64,000 bases of DNA, taken from assembly GCA_963666705.2 (NCBI GenBank), contig CAXXKO010000029.1, positions 434,001 through 498,000 of the forward strand, read 5' to 3'. Made by a program: the position numbers and the translations under genes. Under the pieces are notes generated by a model that was not told where the DNA came from, did not search any database, and saw only the letters and a list, made by a program, of their open reading frames with translations. This document shows, piece after piece, positions 28,369-37,365 of the stretch. Source of the DNA: G963666705 sp963666705. GTDB lineage: Bacteria; Pseudomonadota; Alphaproteobacteria; CADEGL01. Positions within the stretch are counted from its first letter, which is position 1, and every line of letters begins with the position of its first letter.

Positions 28369-29472
28369 CTATCCCGGATGGAGGCCCGTCATGTCGCGGC
28401 GGATGCGGCGCTGGATGGGCTCGCGCCGAATCAGGAGTGGAAGCAAGTGGTCGCGGAGAGCGCGGACGACGGGGCTTGTCGTGGTGCCCATGCGGGTCAG
28501 CCGGTCGGTATCGCGCAAGACCCGCTCGCCGGCCCGGTGGCGGTCGGCCGCGTAAGCCTCTAGGCCACCGCCCACAACGCGGCGGGCAAACTCGGTCGCA
28601 TCCTCGATGCCGAGGTTCATGCCCCGGCCGCCCGCGGGGGAGTGGAGGTGGGCGGCGTCGCCGGCGAGGAAGGCGCGGCCCTCGGCGTAGCGCTCGACGA
28701 GGCGGTGGTTGATGGTGAATTCGGACACCCACAGGCTGTCGAGGACCTTGCTGCCGGGCGGCAGGCGCTCGGCGGCGGCGCCCGTGGCGTTGGAGCCGAT
28801 GCGGTAGAGCCCTTCCCCGGGCAGGGGAATCACGAAGAAAATGCCGCCGCCGGGAAGGAAGTAGATGTTGACCTCGTCCTTGGCGAGGGGTGTGTCGAGA
28901 GAGAGGTCGGCGACTTCCCACCGGTCGGGATAGACGCCGCCCGGGAATTCGAGGCCGAGGCCGTGGCGCACCGCGCTATGGGCGCCGTCGGCGCCGAGCA
29001 GATAGGGTGTCGATACGATTTCCTGTTGCCCGTCGCGCACGAGAGTGGCGTGTACCGCGCCGCCATCCTGGTCGAACTGGGTCAGCTCGGTGCGCCGCTC
29101 GACCTTCACGCCGCGCTCGGCGAGGGTGTCTTCGAGGATGGCCTCGGTCTCGCTCTGGGGCAGGGAGAGCACGTAGTTGCGGGGATGTTCGAGGCGCGAG
29201 AGGTCGATGGTGAAGAGCCGCCGATAGCCCGAATGCATGCTGATGCGGTTGATGCGGATGCTCTCGGCCATGATGCGCTCGAGCGCGCCCGAGGGCTCCA
29301 GCAGGTCCATGCTGCGCGGGTTGACGGCGATGGCCTTGGAATGGGCCGAGCGCGCCTCGGCCTTGTCGACGATGCGCACCGGATGCCCGAGCCGCGCGAG
29401 CTCCAGCGCCCCCGCGAGGCCCACCGGCCCCGCGCCCGCGATCAGCACGGGCTCATGCTCGCCTTCCGCCAT
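28369..29472 (-). CDS. FAD-dependent aromatic monooxygenase (PheA/UbiH-type)
   Basis: A 367-residue class A flavoprotein monooxygenase. The FAD-binding motif VLIAGAGPVGLAGALELARL is at the N-terminus, the DG motif is GADGAHSAVRHGL near residue 165, and the GD motif is AFLAGDAAHLHSPAGGRGMN. These proteins hydroxylate aromatic or related rings with NAD(P)H. It lacks the C-terminal thioredoxin-like domain of the larger phenol-hydroxylase members. Convergent with era and divergent from the acyl-CoA ligase at 29625, which may share its promoter region. The substrate is not predictable. Confidence 0.88.
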   Translation of the reverse strand: MAEGEHEPVLIAGAGPVGLAGALELARLGHPVRIVDKAEARSAHSKAIAVNPRSMDLLEPSGALERIMAESIRINRISMHSGYRRLFTIDLSRLEHPRNYVLSLPQSETEAILEDTLAERGVKVERRTELTQFDQDGGAVHATLVRDGQQEIVSTPYLLGADGAHSAVRHGLGLEFPGGVYPDRWEVADLSLDTPLAKDEVNIYFLPGGGIFFVIPLPGEGLYRIGSNATGAAAERLPPGSKVLDSLWVSEFTINHRLVERYAEGRAFLAGDAAHLHSPAGGRGMNLGIEDATEFARRVVGGGLEAYAADRHRAGERVLRDTDRLTRMGTTTSPVVRALRDHLLPLLIRREPIQRRIRRDMTGLHPG

Positions 29473-29624
29473 CGTCGTACCTCCGATTTTGACGGGATCA
29501 TGTTAGCACGAACCGGAACGGGGGAGCCCTGGGGCTCCCCCGCCGCCATCACCGATTTGCAGGCCGGGCGGAATGGGATATCTAACTGGTAGGGCTTCCA
29601 CCCAGCAAACCGGGGCCGAGAGAC

Positions 29625-31256
29625 ATGACCGCGCCGACGAGCTTCTATGACACCGATCTCGACAAGAACGCGGCCAACCACGTGCCGCTCACGCCCCTCG
29701 GGTTCCTCGAACGGACGGCGGCCGTCTTCCCGCACCGCACGGCCGTGATCCACGGCGCCGTACGCCGGAGCTGGGCCGAGACGGCGGCGCGCTGCCGGCG
29801 GCTCGCCTCGGCGCTGGCGGCGCGGGGAATCGGCGTGGGCGATACGGTCGCGGTGATTGCGCCCAACATACCGGAGCTGTTCGAGGCCCATTTCGGCGTG
29901 CCCATGACGGGCGGGGTCCTGAACGCCCTCAACACCCGGCTCGACGCCGCCACCATCGCCTTCATCCTCGAGCACGGCGAGGCCAAGGTGCTGATCGCCG
30001 ACCGGGAGTATTCGGGCGTCATCGGCGAGGCGCTGGCGCGGCTCGCGGAGAAGCCGCTCGTCATCCATATCGACGATCCGCTGGGGACTGGCGGCGAGCG
30101 CCTGGGCGAGATGGATTACGAGAGCTTCATCGCCGGCGGCGACCCCGATTACGCCTGGGCCCCGCCCGCGGACGAATGGCGGGCCATCTCTCTCAACTAC
30201 ACCTCGGGCACCACGGGCAACCCCAAAGGCGTCGTCTACCACCACCGCGGCGCCTACCTGAACGCCATCGGCAATATCCTCACCTGGTCGATGCCGAGCC
30301 ATCCGATCTACCTCTGGACCCTGCCCATGTTCCACTGCAACGGCTGGTGCTTCCCCTGGGCGGTGACGGCGCTCGCCGGCACCCACGTGTGCCTGCGCAA
30401 AGTGGAGGCGGGCGGCATCTTCAACGCCATCGCCGAGGACGGCGTGACCCACATGTGCGGGGCACCCATCGTGCTCGGAATGCTCATCAACGCGAGCGAG
30501 CAGGAGAAGCGCCCCGTGCCGCGCACGGTCGAGGTCATGACGGCCGCGGCCCCGCCGCCCCCCGCCGTCCTCGAGGCGGTCGAGAAGGCCGGCTTCCACG
30601 TGACCCACGTCTACGGCCTGACGGAGGTCTATGGCCCCGCCACGGTGTGCGCCTGGCACGGTGAATGGGACGCGCTTCCGCCCGCCGAGCAGGCGGCCAA
30701 GAAGGCGCGCCAGGGGGTGCCCTACCCGGTGCTGGACGGCCTCATGGTGGCCGACCCGGAGACGCTGGAGCCGGTGCCCGCGGACGGCGAGACCATGGGC
30801 GAGGTCTTCATGCGCGGCAACATCGTCATGAAGGGGTACCTGAAGAACGCCGCGGCCACGGAGGAAGCCTTCGCCGGCGGCTGGTTCCACTCGGGCGACC
30901 TGGGCGTGATGCACCCCGACGGCTATATCGACCTCAAGGACCGCTCCAAGGACATCATCATCTCGGGCGGCGAGAACATCTCGACCATCGAGGTGGAGCA
31001 GACCCTCTACCGCCACCCCGCCGTGCTCGAGGCCGCCGTCGTCGCCCGGCCCGACGAGAAGTGGGGCGAGACGCCCTGCGCCTTCGTGACACTGAAGGCG
31101 GGGACGGACGCGAGCGAGGCCGAGATCATCGCCTTCTGCCGCGAGAACATGGCCCATTTCAAGGCCCCCAAGACGGTCGTCTTCGGTGAGTTGCCCAAGA
31201 CCTCGACCGGCAAGGTCCAGAAGTTCGTCCTGCGGGAGAGGGCAGGGACCCTTTAG
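29625..31256 (+). CDS. acyl-CoA synthetase (AMP-forming ligase), paralog 1
   Basis: A 543-residue ANL-superfamily ligase that activates a carboxylic acid to its acyl-CoA through an acyl-adenylate. The P-loop is NYTSGTTGNPKGVVYHHRG near residue 190, later motifs are YGLTEVYGPATVCAW, GWFHSGDLGVMHPDGYIDLK and DRSKDIIISGGENIS, and the C-terminal catalytic Lys is in LPKTSTGKVQKFVLRE. The group includes medium-chain and methylthiopropionyl-CoA ligases, so the acid is uncertain. It heads the run of genes to 35115. A close relative lies at 56479-58131. Confidence 0.9.
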   Translation: MTAPTSFYDTDLDKNAANHVPLTPLGFLERTAAVFPHRTAVIHGAVRRSWAETAARCRRLASALAARGIGVGDTVAVIAPNIPELFEAHFGVPMTGGVLNALNTRLDAATIAFILEHGEAKVLIADREYSGVIGEALARLAEKPLVIHIDDPLGTGGERLGEMDYESFIAGGDPDYAWAPPADEWRAISLNYTSGTTGNPKGVVYHHRGAYLNAIGNILTWSMPSHPIYLWTLPMFHCNGWCFPWAVTALAGTHVCLRKVEAGGIFNAIAEDGVTHMCGAPIVLGMLINASEQEKRPVPRTVEVMTAAAPPPPAVLEAVEKAGFHVTHVYGLTEVYGPATVCAWHGEWDALPPAEQAAKKARQGVPYPVLDGLMVADPETLEPVPADGETMGEVFMRGNIVMKGYLKNAAATEEAFAGGWFHSGDLGVMHPDGYIDLKDRSKDIIISGGENISTIEVEQTLYRHPAVLEAAVVARPDEKWGETPCAFVTLKAGTDASEAEIIAFCRENMAHFKAPKTVVFGELPKTSTGKVQKFVLRERAGTL

Positions 31257-31322
31257 TGGCGTGAGCGCGCCGCCCCTTGATACGAGTAGACCGGGCCTGC
31301 ACCATGGGCGCGCGAGGGGGGC

Positions 31323-33092
31323 ATGGAGGCGCGGGTCATGACGACGCTCACACCCGGCCAGATCGCGCAATACCGCGACGAGGGCTACACGGTCGCCGAA
31401 TGCGCCATCTCGCCCGCCCTCCTCGCCACCCTCCGGGCCGAGATCGAGGGCTGGGTGGAGGAGAGCCGGCGCCACGCGGCCGGCTGGGGGCAGGCCCTCA
31501 ACGGCTATGACCGCTACGATCTCGAGCCCAGTCATACGGCCGAGCAGCCACGCTTGCGCCGGGTCAACAACCCGGCCGAGATCTCGGCGGCATGGCGCGC
31601 GGCGAGCTTCGATAGCCCCCTCGCCGACATGGTCGTGGACCTGATCGGCCCCGACGTCAAGTTCGTCCAATCCAAGATCAACTTGAAGTTGCCAGGCACC
31701 GAGACGGCCGTCGGATTCCACCAGGACTATCCCTTCTCGCCCCACACCAACCCCGACCGGGTGACGGCGCTCCTCATGCTCGACGACACGGGACCCGAGA
31801 ACGGCGGGCTCGAGGTGGTTCCCGGCTCGCACAAGGAGGGGCTCAAGAGCCTGCGGCGGGACGGCGCCTTCACGGGCACCGTGGCGCCCGAGGTGCGCGC
31901 CGACTGCGAACGGCGCGCCGTCCCGGTCACCGGCGCCGCGGGTGCCGTTTGCCTCATGTCGGGCCACCTGCTGCACGGCTCGAAGCCGAACCGCTCCGAG
32001 GGCCGGCGCGGGCTCTACATCACGGTCTATTCCGCGGCCGACGCATTCCTCATCTGGGGCAACAGCCTGCCCAACCGGCTCGACGGCGCGATGGTGCGGG
32101 GCGTGCCCAGCCGCCGCGCCCGCCTCCGCGCCGGGTTCATCGAGGTCAAGGAGAATTACGACATGTCGTCATTCTTCCAGATCCCCGGGCCAGACGGGTG
32201 GAATCGAGCGGCCATGACCACCCTCACCCCGGCCCAGATCGCCCAGTACCGGGACGAGGGCTATACGGTTGCCGAAGGCGCCGTCCCGCCGGAGTTGTTG
32301 GCCACCCTCCAGGCCGGGCTCGAGGGCTGGGTCGAGGAGAGCCGCGGCCATGGGGCTGGCTGGGGCGAGACCCTCAACGGTTACGACCGCTTCGATCTCG
32401 AGCCCGGCCACACGCCCGAGCGCCCGCGCCTTAGGCGGGTCAACAACCCCCCGGAGATCTCCGCGCCCTGGCGCGCGGCGTCCTTCGACGCCCCGCTCGC
32501 CGACATGGTGGCGGACGCAGTCGGCCCGGATGTGAAGTTCGTTCATTCCAAGATCAACCTCAAGGCGCCCGGCGCCAATACGGCCGTCGGCTACCACCAG
32601 GATTTCGCCTTCGTCCCGCACACCAACGCGGACATGCTGACGGCCCTCCTCATGCTCCACGACACGGATGCCGAGAACGGTGGGCTCGAGGTGGTGCCGG
32701 GCTCCCATCGCGAGGGGCTCGAGAGCCTGTGGCAGGACGGCATCTTCAGCGGCACGGTCTCGGCCGAGGCGCGCGCCGAGTGCGAGCGCCGCGCCGTCCC
32801 CATCGCCGGGCCGGCGGGTGCCGTGTGCCTGATGGCGGGTCACATGCTCCACGCGTCCAGCGCGAACCGCTCGGAGCGCCCGCGGGGCCTCTACATCACG
32901 GTCTATTCCGCGGCCGACGCCTTCATGCTGTGGGGCAACAGCCTGCCCAACCGGCTCGAGGGCGAGATCGTGCGCGGCAGCGCAAGCCGACGCGCCCGCC
33001 TGAGCGCCGCCCTCATCGAAGTGCGGGAGAATTACGGCCTCTCGTCCTTCTTCCAGATCCCGGGCCAGTCGAGCGGGGTCGAGGACGGCTGA
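31323..33092 (+). CDS. tandem fused phytanoyl-CoA dioxygenase-like protein (two PhyH domains)
   Basis: A 589-residue protein made of two similar Fe(II)/2-oxoglutarate dioxygenase domains, residues 6-290 and 298-585, aligning with no evident gap (offset 292). Each has the iron motif HxD (His133/Asp135 in GFHQDYPF, His425/Asp427 in GYHQDFAF) and a distal His (about 218 in HLLHGSKPNRS, about 510 in HMLHASSANRS). Both domains therefore look catalytically competent. Standard PhyH proteins have one domain of about 280 residues. A short linker (GPDGWNRAA) joins them, and the second domain begins with its own Met (ATG at 32214). The start may be the ATG at 31338. Substrate unknown. Confidence 0.88.
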   Translation: MEARVMTTLTPGQIAQYRDEGYTVAECAISPALLATLRAEIEGWVEESRRHAAGWGQALNGYDRYDLEPSHTAEQPRLRRVNNPAEISAAWRAASFDSPLADMVVDLIGPDVKFVQSKINLKLPGTETAVGFHQDYPFSPHTNPDRVTALLMLDDTGPENGGLEVVPGSHKEGLKSLRRDGAFTGTVAPEVRADCERRAVPVTGAAGAVCLMSGHLLHGSKPNRSEGRRGLYITVYSAADAFLIWGNSLPNRLDGAMVRGVPSRRARLRAGFIEVKENYDMSSFFQIPGPDGWNRAAMTTLTPAQIAQYRDEGYTVAEGAVPPELLATLQAGLEGWVEESRGHGAGWGETLNGYDRFDLEPGHTPERPRLRRVNNPPEISAPWRAASFDAPLADMVADAVGPDVKFVHSKINLKAPGANTAVGYHQDFAFVPHTNADMLTALLMLHDTDAENGGLEVVPGSHREGLESLWQDGIFSGTVSAEARAECERRAVPIAGPAGAVCLMAGHMLHASSANRSERPRGLYITVYSAADAFMLWGNSLPNRLEGEIVRGSASRRARLSAALIEVRENYGLSSFFQIPGQSSGVEDG

Positions 33093-33230
33093 GGCCGGCG
33101 CGTGCGGGGCGAGGAGAGACCTCGAACTTCGATATCGTCGGCCGTGGTCTGATCTGAATCAAAGCCGGCCCACGCGGGACATGGTAACCGATGGCCGATT
33201 GCTCCGGAATTCGCGGCTCGGAGGCGAGGC

Positions 33231-33689
33231 ATGGTCATGACCCTCAAGGAGCGGGAGCTGGTCGCGGTGGGCGTCTCCGTCGCGGTCGGCTGCTGGACCT
33301 GCACCAACTTCCACACCCGCGCGGCCTACACCGTGGGCGTCGCGGCGGTGGATATCCGGCGCGCCATCGTGCGGGCCGTGGAGATCCGCCGGACGGCGGC
33401 GGACATGATCGAGGCCCATGCGCTCGCGCGCCTCGAGGACCTGACCGGCCTCGAGGACGCCGCCGCGGTGCCCGCCGACACCTGCCTGGGGGCGCTGATC
33501 TCGGTCGGCGCGGCGCTGGCCGCGGCCTGCCCCGTGAACCTCGAGGTCAGCCTGGCCGCGGCCGATGCCATCGGAATCACCGAGGACGAGGTGATGGAGA
33601 TCGCGACCTTGGTGACCTTCATCCGGAGCAAGGCGGCCGCCAACGTGCGGCGCATGGCGGCGCGGCACGAGGCCATGGCACCCTCGTGA
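33231..33689 (+). CDS. carboxymuconolactone decarboxylase/AhpD-like protein
   Basis: A 152-residue all-helical protein of the CMD/AhpD family. The segment VSVAVGCWTCTNFHTRAAY carries the CxxC plus downstream His typical of AhpD-like peroxidatic members. A second half-repeat (residues about 85-140, CLGALISVGAALAAACPVNLE) resembles the first fold but lacks CxxC. Members act as antioxidant disulfide reductases or as decarboxylases. It lies between the two PhyH genes in the same orientation, so it may support oxidative chemistry there. Function inferred from family only. Confidence 0.8.
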   Translation: MVMTLKERELVAVGVSVAVGCWTCTNFHTRAAYTVGVAAVDIRRAIVRAVEIRRTAADMIEAHALARLEDLTGLEDAAAVPADTCLGALISVGAALAAACPVNLEVSLAAADAIGITEDEVMEIATLVTFIRSKAAANVRRMAARHEAMAPS

Positions 33690-33773
33690 ACGCGGTATGG
33701 GGCGGCCAAGTTTCCGGTTAAAATCGCGAGCGGATAGACCGCCGCCGCGAGTCCCTACGAGGGAGGCCGGGAG

Positions 33774-34289
33774 ATGAGCTTCGCCACCTTGATGGAACAA
33801 ATGACCCAGGCCGCCTGCCGGGGCGATGGCGCGGCCGTGGGCGCGTGCTTTACCGAGAATGGGGTCTATCACGACGTCTTCTATGGCCCGTTCGAGGGCC
33901 CGGCGGCGATCGCCGACATGATCGACAACCATTTCCACCGCGACGGCGAGAACTTCCGCTGGGACCTCTTCGATCCGGTGGACGACGGCGCCATGGGCTA
34001 CGTGCGCTACCTCTTCAGCTACGCTTCCAAGATGGCGGGATCGGCGGGGCGCCGCTCCATCTTCGAGGGGGTCGGCATCGCGCACCTGGCCGGGACCCTG
34101 ATCGCCGAGTATCATGAGGTGACCACGGCCACCACCGGCCTCTCCATGATGGGCTTCGCGCCCGAGAAGATCGCCAAGTTCGCGGCCCGCCAGGCCCGCG
34201 CCCTGACCGAACGGGCCGAGGCGGCGGGCTATGTCGGGGTCGGATCCGGCCCGCCGCCCATGGTCACAGAGCCGGGGCATGAAGGATGA
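33774..34289 (+). CDS. NTF2/SnoaL-like protein
   Basis: A 171-residue protein with a SnoaL-like cone fold in its first 125 residues (MEQMTQAACRGDGAAVGACF, then ENGVYHDVFYGPFEGPAAIA and FRWDLFDPVDDGAMGYVRYL). Such folds serve as small isomerases, hydratases or hydroxylase partners with a polar pocket. The C-terminal tail (residues about 125-171) is helical and basic. It ends 7 bp before the next PhyH start, so the two are likely translated together. Substrate unknown. Confidence 0.78.
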   Translation: MSFATLMEQMTQAACRGDGAAVGACFTENGVYHDVFYGPFEGPAAIADMIDNHFHRDGENFRWDLFDPVDDGAMGYVRYLFSYASKMAGSAGRRSIFEGVGIAHLAGTLIAEYHEVTTATTGLSMMGFAPEKIAKFAARQARALTERAEAAGYVGVGSGPPPMVTEPGHEG

Positions 34290-34296
34290 GGCAGTC

Positions 34297-35115
34297 ATGT
34301 CGAAAAAGCTGACGGACGAGCAGATCCGGCACTATCGCGAGGATGGCTTCCTGTTCCCGGTCTCGGTGCTTTCGGCGGCGGAGGCAGCCGATTGCCGCCG
34401 CCGCTTCGCGGCCCTCGAGGGGCGGGAGACCGTCAACCGCGACAAGACGATGACGATTCACATCAAGCCGCACCTGCTGTTCCCGTGGCTGAATGCACTG
34501 GTGCGCCATCCCGTCCTCCTCGACGCGGTCGAGGACCTGATCGGGCCCGACATCCTGCTCTATTCCGGCGCCTTCATCGTCAAGGAGCCGCACACGCGGG
34601 GCGTCTTTTCCCTGCACCAGGACCGCTGGCGCTGGCGCATGGAGCCGATGACTTTGGTCAACTGCTGGCTCGCGTTCACGGACGCCAACCCCGCCAACGG
34701 CTCGGTCTCCATGATCCCGCGCTCGCACCTGCGGGGCGAGCTGCCGCACGTCCTCGACCGCACGGGCGACAATGTCATCTCCTACGGCCAGACGGTCGAG
34801 GACGTCGATCCGTCGACGGCCGTGGCGATCGAGCTCTCCGCCGGCGAGATGTCCATGCACGACAACAGCACCGTGCACGGCTCGGGCGCGAATGGGACCG
34901 ACGCCAAGCGCATCGGCTACACCCTGCGCTACATGCCGACACACGTGAAGCCGATTGGCGGGCCGCGCAATGCCGTCACCCTCGTTCGCGGCCATGACCG
35001 CCACGGCCACTGGGACCTGGAGCCGAGCCCCGAGCGGGAGATGGACCCCGTCTGCCTGGCTGCGCACCAAGCCATGCTCGCCGAGCACGCCCCGACGAAA
35101 TACGAATACCTGTAG
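34297..35115 (+). CDS. phytanoyl-CoA dioxygenase family protein
   Basis: A 272-residue single-domain Fe(II)/2-oxoglutarate oxygenase. The iron motif is FSLHQDRWRWRM (HxD near residue 112) and the distal His with the 2-oxoglutarate Arg region is STVHGSGANGTDAKRIGYTL. Sequence similarity to the fused two-domain PhyH protein upstream is low, so it is not a simple copy. The ATG at 34297 was chosen for the typical MSKKLTDEQIRHYREDGFLF start; an ATG at 34279 is in frame. The TAG stop is the first codon of repeat copy C. Last gene of the 29.6-35.1 kb block. Confidence 0.9.
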   Translation: MSKKLTDEQIRHYREDGFLFPVSVLSAAEAADCRRRFAALEGRETVNRDKTMTIHIKPHLLFPWLNALVRHPVLLDAVEDLIGPDILLYSGAFIVKEPHTRGVFSLHQDRWRWRMEPMTLVNCWLAFTDANPANGSVSMIPRSHLRGELPHVLDRTGDNVISYGQTVEDVDPSTAVAIELSAGEMSMHDNSTVHGSGANGTDAKRIGYTLRYMPTHVKPIGGPRNAVTLVRGHDRHGHWDLEPSPEREMDPVCLAAHQAMLAEHAPTKYEYL

Positions 35116-35341
35116 AGCGATTCCAGCGCGTCTGGAATCGCTCCAGGCCGCAAGGTGGCCCGCCGGTCGTCCGGCGCGCCCGCGCAGGCGCGGACCTCTC
35201 GGTCCGCTGCCGCGAGCGACAAAAGAACGTTTCCAGCGCATCTGGAATCGCTCCAGGCCGCAAGGCGGCCCGCCGGTCGTCCGGCGCGCCCGCGCAGGCG
35301 CGGACCGTCAAGGTCCGCTGCCGCGAGCGACAAAAGAACGT
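35113..35341. repeat. CTAG-associated intergenic hairpin repeats, copies C1 and C2 in tandem
   Basis: C1 starts tagagcgattccagc at the PhyH stop. The core is repeated from about 35228 (acgtttccagcgcatctgg) to 35341. Both carry ggccgcaaggnggcc and the gcggacc-to-ggtccgc hairpin plus gccgcgagcgacaaa. They fill the 227-bp gap between the convergent PhyH and mtnA genes. Confidence 0.9.
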
Positions 35342-35342
35342 G

Positions 35343-36434
35343 CTATTCGCGCTCCGGGTAGAGGCCGCGAAGGCCCGCGCGGGAGGCCTCGCAGACCCCG
35401 CGCTCGGTGATGAGGCCGGTGACGAGGCGCGCGGGCGTCACGTCGAAGGCGTAGTTCGCCGCCGGGCTGTCCGCGGGCGTGAGCGTCACGCTCCCCATGG
35501 CGCCGTCCGCCCCGCGGCCGCGGATCTCGGTGACTTCCTCGGGCGCGCGCTCCTCGATCGGGATGTCGCGCACGCCGTCCTCGATGGCCCAGTCGATGGT
35601 GGTGTGTGGCAGCCCGACATAGAAGGGCACACCATTGTCGTGGGCCGCGAGGGCCTTCAGGTAGGTGCCGATCTTGTTGCACACGTCGCCCGACGCGGCC
35701 GTGCGGTCCGTGCCCGTGATGCAGAGGTCGACGAGCCCGTGCTGCATCAGGTGGCCGCCCGCGTTGTCCACGATCACCGTATGGGCGATCCCGTGCCGGC
35801 CCAGCTCCCAGGCCGTGAGCGCGGCGCCCTGGTTGCGCGGCCGGGTCTCGTCCACCCAGACATGGATGTCGAGGCCGCCGTCGTGGGCCTTGTACATGGG
35901 GGCGAGGGCGGTGCCCCAGTCCACCGTCGCGAGCCAGCCCGCGTTGCAGTGGGTGAGGATGTTGACCCGCCCGCCGCCCTTGCGCTCGGCCGCCGCCTGG
36001 ATGAGGGGCAGGCCGTGCGCGCCGATGGCCTCGCAGGTGGCGACGCTCTCCTCACAGATCGCCGCCGCCCGGGCGTAGGCCGCGGCCACGCGCTCTCCCG
36101 GTGGCAGGCGGCCCAGGCGCCCGCCCATGTCCTCGAGCGCCCAGCGCAAATCGACCGCCGTGGGCCGGGTCGCGAGGAAGGCCGCGCGCGCGTCCTCGAG
36201 CGCCGCGTCCGAAGCGTCCGCGCGCAGCGCCAGGCAGAGTCCGTAGGCGGCGGTGGCGCCGATCAAGGGCGCGCCCCGCACCTGCATCGCGCGGATGGCA
36301 TGGGCCGCGTCGTCGAGGGATTCGAGGCGCAGGGTCTCGAAGGCATGGGGCAGCCTGGTCTGGTCGATGATGCGGACGGCCCAGCCGTCGGAATCGAGCC
36401 AGATGGTGCGGTAGTGGCGGCCGTCGATCTTCAT
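35343..36434 (-). CDS. mtnA: S-methyl-5-thioribose-1-phosphate isomerase
   Basis: A 363-residue cytosolic isomerase of the methionine salvage pathway, converting methylthioribose 1-phosphate to methylthioribulose 1-phosphate. Seen: IDQTRLPHAFETLRL, AMQVRGAPLIGATAAYGL near residue 50, ILTHCNAGWLATVDWGTA with the active-site Cys, VWVDETRPRNQGAALTAWEL, and ITGTDRTAASGDVCNKIGTY with the catalytic Asp. Length is normal. No other salvage genes are adjacent. Convergent with the PhyH gene and divergent from imuA. Confidence 0.95.
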   Translation of the reverse strand: MKIDGRHYRTIWLDSDGWAVRIIDQTRLPHAFETLRLESLDDAAHAIRAMQVRGAPLIGATAAYGLCLALRADASDAALEDARAAFLATRPTAVDLRWALEDMGGRLGRLPPGERVAAAYARAAAICEESVATCEAIGAHGLPLIQAAAERKGGGRVNILTHCNAGWLATVDWGTALAPMYKAHDGGLDIHVWVDETRPRNQGAALTAWELGRHGIAHTVIVDNAGGHLMQHGLVDLCITGTDRTAASGDVCNKIGTYLKALAAHDNGVPFYVGLPHTTIDWAIEDGVRDIPIEERAPEEVTEIRGRGADGAMGSVTLTPADSPAANYAFDVTPARLVTGLITERGVCEASRAGLRGLYPERE

Positions 36435-36512
36435 GGCGCGGGAGATTAGCCGAGAGGCGGCGTGTGCTCAACGGCTGGACGGCACGCTTGACTCCAATGC
36501 GGCGCCAGTCTA

Positions 36513-36527
36513 GAACGAAAAGCGAAC
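36513..36527. promoter_or_regulatory. LexA-type SOS box (GAAC-N7-GAAC) upstream of imuA
   Basis: gaacgaaaagcgaac matches the alphaproteobacterial LexA operator GTTC-N7-GTTC read on the other strand, exactly in the half-sites. It lies 22 bp before the imuA start, as expected for an SOS-induced imuABC/dnaE2 operon. Direct regulation is inferred. Confidence 0.88.
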
Positions 36528-36549
36528 AGACAAAGAGAGAACAGAGACC

Positions 36550-37365
36550 GTGGCCAAACTGGTGGAATTTCCCTCCGCACCCGGAAAAGCAGCCCTGATC
36601 GGGGGCTTGCGCGCCCGCATCGGGACCCTCGAGCGCGCGGGCCATCATGCGATAGACGCCCCGGGGCGGGCAGTGGGCCCAGCCTGCCTGCCCTTCGGCG
36701 TGGCCGCGCTCGACCGTGCCCTGCCGGGGGGCGGGCTCGTCCTCGGCCGCCTGCACGAGGTGGCCGGCCCGGACGCGGGATCGGCCGCCGCCATGGGCTT
36801 CTGCGCCGTGCTGCTGGCGCGCCTGAGCGCGCGGGGGCCGGTCCTGTGGGTCGCCCGCCGGCCCGACATCCATGCCCCGGGCTTCGCCGTCTTCGCCCCG
36901 GTGGCCGAGGAATGCGGCGGCGCGCTCGCCTTCGGGCGTCTGATCGCCGTGCGCGCGCGACGGCGCGAGGAGATCCTCTGGGCCATGGAGGAAGGGCTCA
37001 ACACGCCGGCGCTGGCGGCCGTCCTGGGGGAGGTGCCCGCGATCGGCCTCACCGCCAGCCGCCGCCTGCAGCTCGCCGCCGAGGCCCACGGCGTGACCGG
37101 CCTCCTGCTTTCCTCCGGCGGGGCGGACGCCCTGCCTCCCACGGCGGCGGCGACGCGCTGGCGCGTCGCCGCCGCGCCCAGCCGGCCGGCCTCCCCCTGG
37201 GGCGGCGTGGGGGCCGCGCGCTGGCGCGTCGAGCTCCTGCGCTGCCGCGGCGGCCGGCCCGACACCTGGATATTGGAGTGGTGCGATGAGACGCGTGATC
37301 TCGCTTTGGTTTCCCCGCTTCGCGACCGACCGGCTGACTCGGCGCCGGCCGCATTGGCGGTCTGA
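36550..37365 (+). CDS. imuA: ImuA, RecA-like mutasome protein
   Basis: A 271-residue protein of the damage-inducible mutasome. It resembles RecA/SulA-type ATPases: LPFGVAALDRALPGGGLVLG followed by RLHEVAGPDAGSAAAMGF sits where a Walker A would be, but the usual GKT is absent. Downstream segments such as RRREEILWAMEEGLNTPAL are typical of the family. The start is a GTG at 36550. The end overlaps imuB by 80 bp, which couples translation. ImuA works with ImuB and the error-prone polymerase DnaE2 in translesion synthesis. A LexA box lies just upstream. Confidence 0.92.
   Translation: MAKLVEFPSAPGKAALIGGLRARIGTLERAGHHAIDAPGRAVGPACLPFGVAALDRALPGGGLVLGRLHEVAGPDAGSAAAMGFCAVLLARLSARGPVLWVARRPDIHAPGFAVFAPVAEECGGALAFGRLIAVRARRREEILWAMEEGLNTPALAAVLGEVPAIGLTASRRLQLAAEAHGVTGLLLSSGGADALPPTAAATRWRVAAAPSRPASPWGGVGAARWRVELLRCRGGRPDTWILEWCDETRDLALVSPLRDRPADSAPAALAV

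Noticed and set aside
29442..31976. 844-codon minus-strand frame opposite the acyl-CoA ligase
   Set aside because: Composition of a shadow frame; the plus strand has all ligase motifs.
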